A stretch of DNA of 64,000 bases from the NCBI GenBank assembly GCA_963932145.1, contig OZ010580.1, forward strand, positions 4,212,634 through 4,276,633, given 5' to 3'. Source of the stretch: Acanthosepion lycidas (Eukaryota > Mollusca > Cephalopoda > Sepiida > Sepiidae). The translations under genes and the position numbers were made by a program. Below the pieces are notes generated by a model that saw only the letters and a program-made list of their open reading frames with translations, was not told the origin of the DNA and did not search any database. This document shows, in pieces, positions 63,351-64,000 of the stretch (positions are counted from its first letter, which is position 1; every line of letters begins with the position of its first letter).

Positions 63351-64000
63351 TAGCGACGTACGCAGTAGCTCGTCTCTTCATATTTTTAATTTTATTATGT
63401 ATTTTTCAGTCAGAAATATCACGAATGGATAAATCAACTTTGATCACTGGATATAAAATATACAATTATAAATTGTTTCATCTTTCTAGAAAGTATATCT
63501 ATACATTGACGTTTATAAGGAAGTTGGGATGGAAAACACTGAGTAATGAATAAATGAACATTTCGATAATCAAGTCTTTATTTAATAACGGCCAAGACGT
63601 AGTAAAATAAACGCTGGAAATTTCAATACGCTTAAAACCGACTTTTGCTTTGCAATAGGGACTCGTATCACACAACGAATTTTCAAGTTGCGATGATTAT
63701 ACAAACTTTTGCAAGAAATTAGGCCAAAATATGGAACGAAAAATTAACTGTTAAATGGAATTCATGTTTTATCACGATGAAAAACGTGTCAATTAAATGA
63801 GAATGAGAATAAAATCTTTCATGTCTGCCGGTTGAATATGAAATGATTTTTTGTCGAATTACACAGGTTTTAGCAATTATAAAAGAAAAGCGAAGTGAAA
63901 AAATTCAAAGAAAGTAACACCACGTCTACTATAATATGAGGTTACTTGAATAGATCAATATGTCAGAATATATGCAAAGAAATAATTTCGCCAGCGATTG
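63351..64000. other. Long spacer L33 (partial), no gene seen
   Basis: Left-hand part of a spacer with the undeleted 9-bp site and no 5-bp insertion, so not F1 or F4a. The 5S gene it leads to is outside the window. Confidence 0.75.

Larger units (their letters stand above)
1..64000. repeat. Tandem array of ~1.98-kb 5S rRNA / tRNA-Gly monomers (32 units)
   Basis: The same monomer repeats from end to end. Distances between successive tRNA positions are 1967, 1970, 1979, 1980, 1983, 1984, 1988, 2005, 2010 or 2015 bp, and named small indels account for all of these. Position 1 corresponds to about position 1969 of the next monomer, so the window begins and ends inside long spacers and the array continues on both sides. 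Each monomer has 5S on plus, tRNA-Gly on minus, a convergent spacer of about 388 bp and a long spacer of about 1.4 kb. Monomers differ by only a few substitutions and indels, which is the signature of concerted evolution. Linkage of 5S repeats to other small RNA genes is known in several animals. The specific 5S plus tRNA-Gly pairing is read directly from this sequence. Confidence 0.98.

Noticed and set aside
1..64000. CRISPR array or bacterial operon
   Set aside because: The repeat unit is about 2 kb with eukaryotic 5S and tRNA genes. There are no short direct repeats with unique spacers.

Overview
The whole window is one head-to-tail tandem array with a monomer of about 1.97-2.02 kb. It holds 32 monomers (U1-U32 here) plus partial spacers at both ends. 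Each monomer carries a 5S rRNA gene on the plus strand (119 nt) and, about 388 bp downstream and facing it, a tRNA-Gly(GCC) gene on the minus strand. A spacer of about 1.40-1.42 kb then leads to the next 5S gene. I see no protein-coding gene, mobile element or CRISPR array. The organism is a metazoan: the 5S sequence and the Pol III-type internal promoters are animal-like. The tRNA-Gly resembles that of protostomes such as arthropods, from memory and not searched. The spacers are AT-rich.

All 32 5S genes are full length. Nineteen have the window consensus and 13 carry one or two substitutions: G51T in U3, U5, U7, U18 and U21; C91T in U2, U13 and U17; C9A in U4, U20 and U24; G87C in U23 and U24; A16T in U26. 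The tRNA-Gly genes are less uniform. Nineteen are canonical. Three (U2, U13, U17) carry a D-loop change and an anticodon-stem mismatch. Ten (U1, U9, U11, U12, U15, U16, U26, U29, U30, U32) share one 13-bp deletion that removes the T loop, one T-stem strand and the B box, so they are treated as pseudogenes.

The long spacers fall into families that small indels explain exactly. Family F3 (1406 bp) is the reference. F1 (1402 bp) has a 9-bp deletion and a 5-bp insertion. F2 (1404 bp) has a 2-bp deletion. F4a (1411 bp) has a 5-bp insertion near the middle. F4b (1411 bp) has a different 5-bp insertion nearer the 5S gene. L24 has both F4 insertions (1416 bp). The 5S-to-tRNA interval varies by a T7/T8/T9 run, a 22-bp insertion in the 5S terminator (U4, U19, U20, U23, U24) and the 13-bp tRNA deletion.

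These markers show a mosaic, higher-order structure. A four-monomer block is tandemly repeated with a shift of exactly 7900 bp (about 18.4-34.6 kb). A two-monomer block is repeated with a shift of 3971 bp (U5-U6 = U7-U8). Units U3-U6 recur at U19-U22, 31,703 bp away. Units U9-U11 recur at U30-U32, 41,632 bp away. Unequal crossover and gene conversion would explain this, but mis-assembly of a long array is a real alternative. Functionally the array is a co-amplified Pol III locus in which 5S copies stay intact while linked tRNA-Gly copies decay and the decayed allele spreads.
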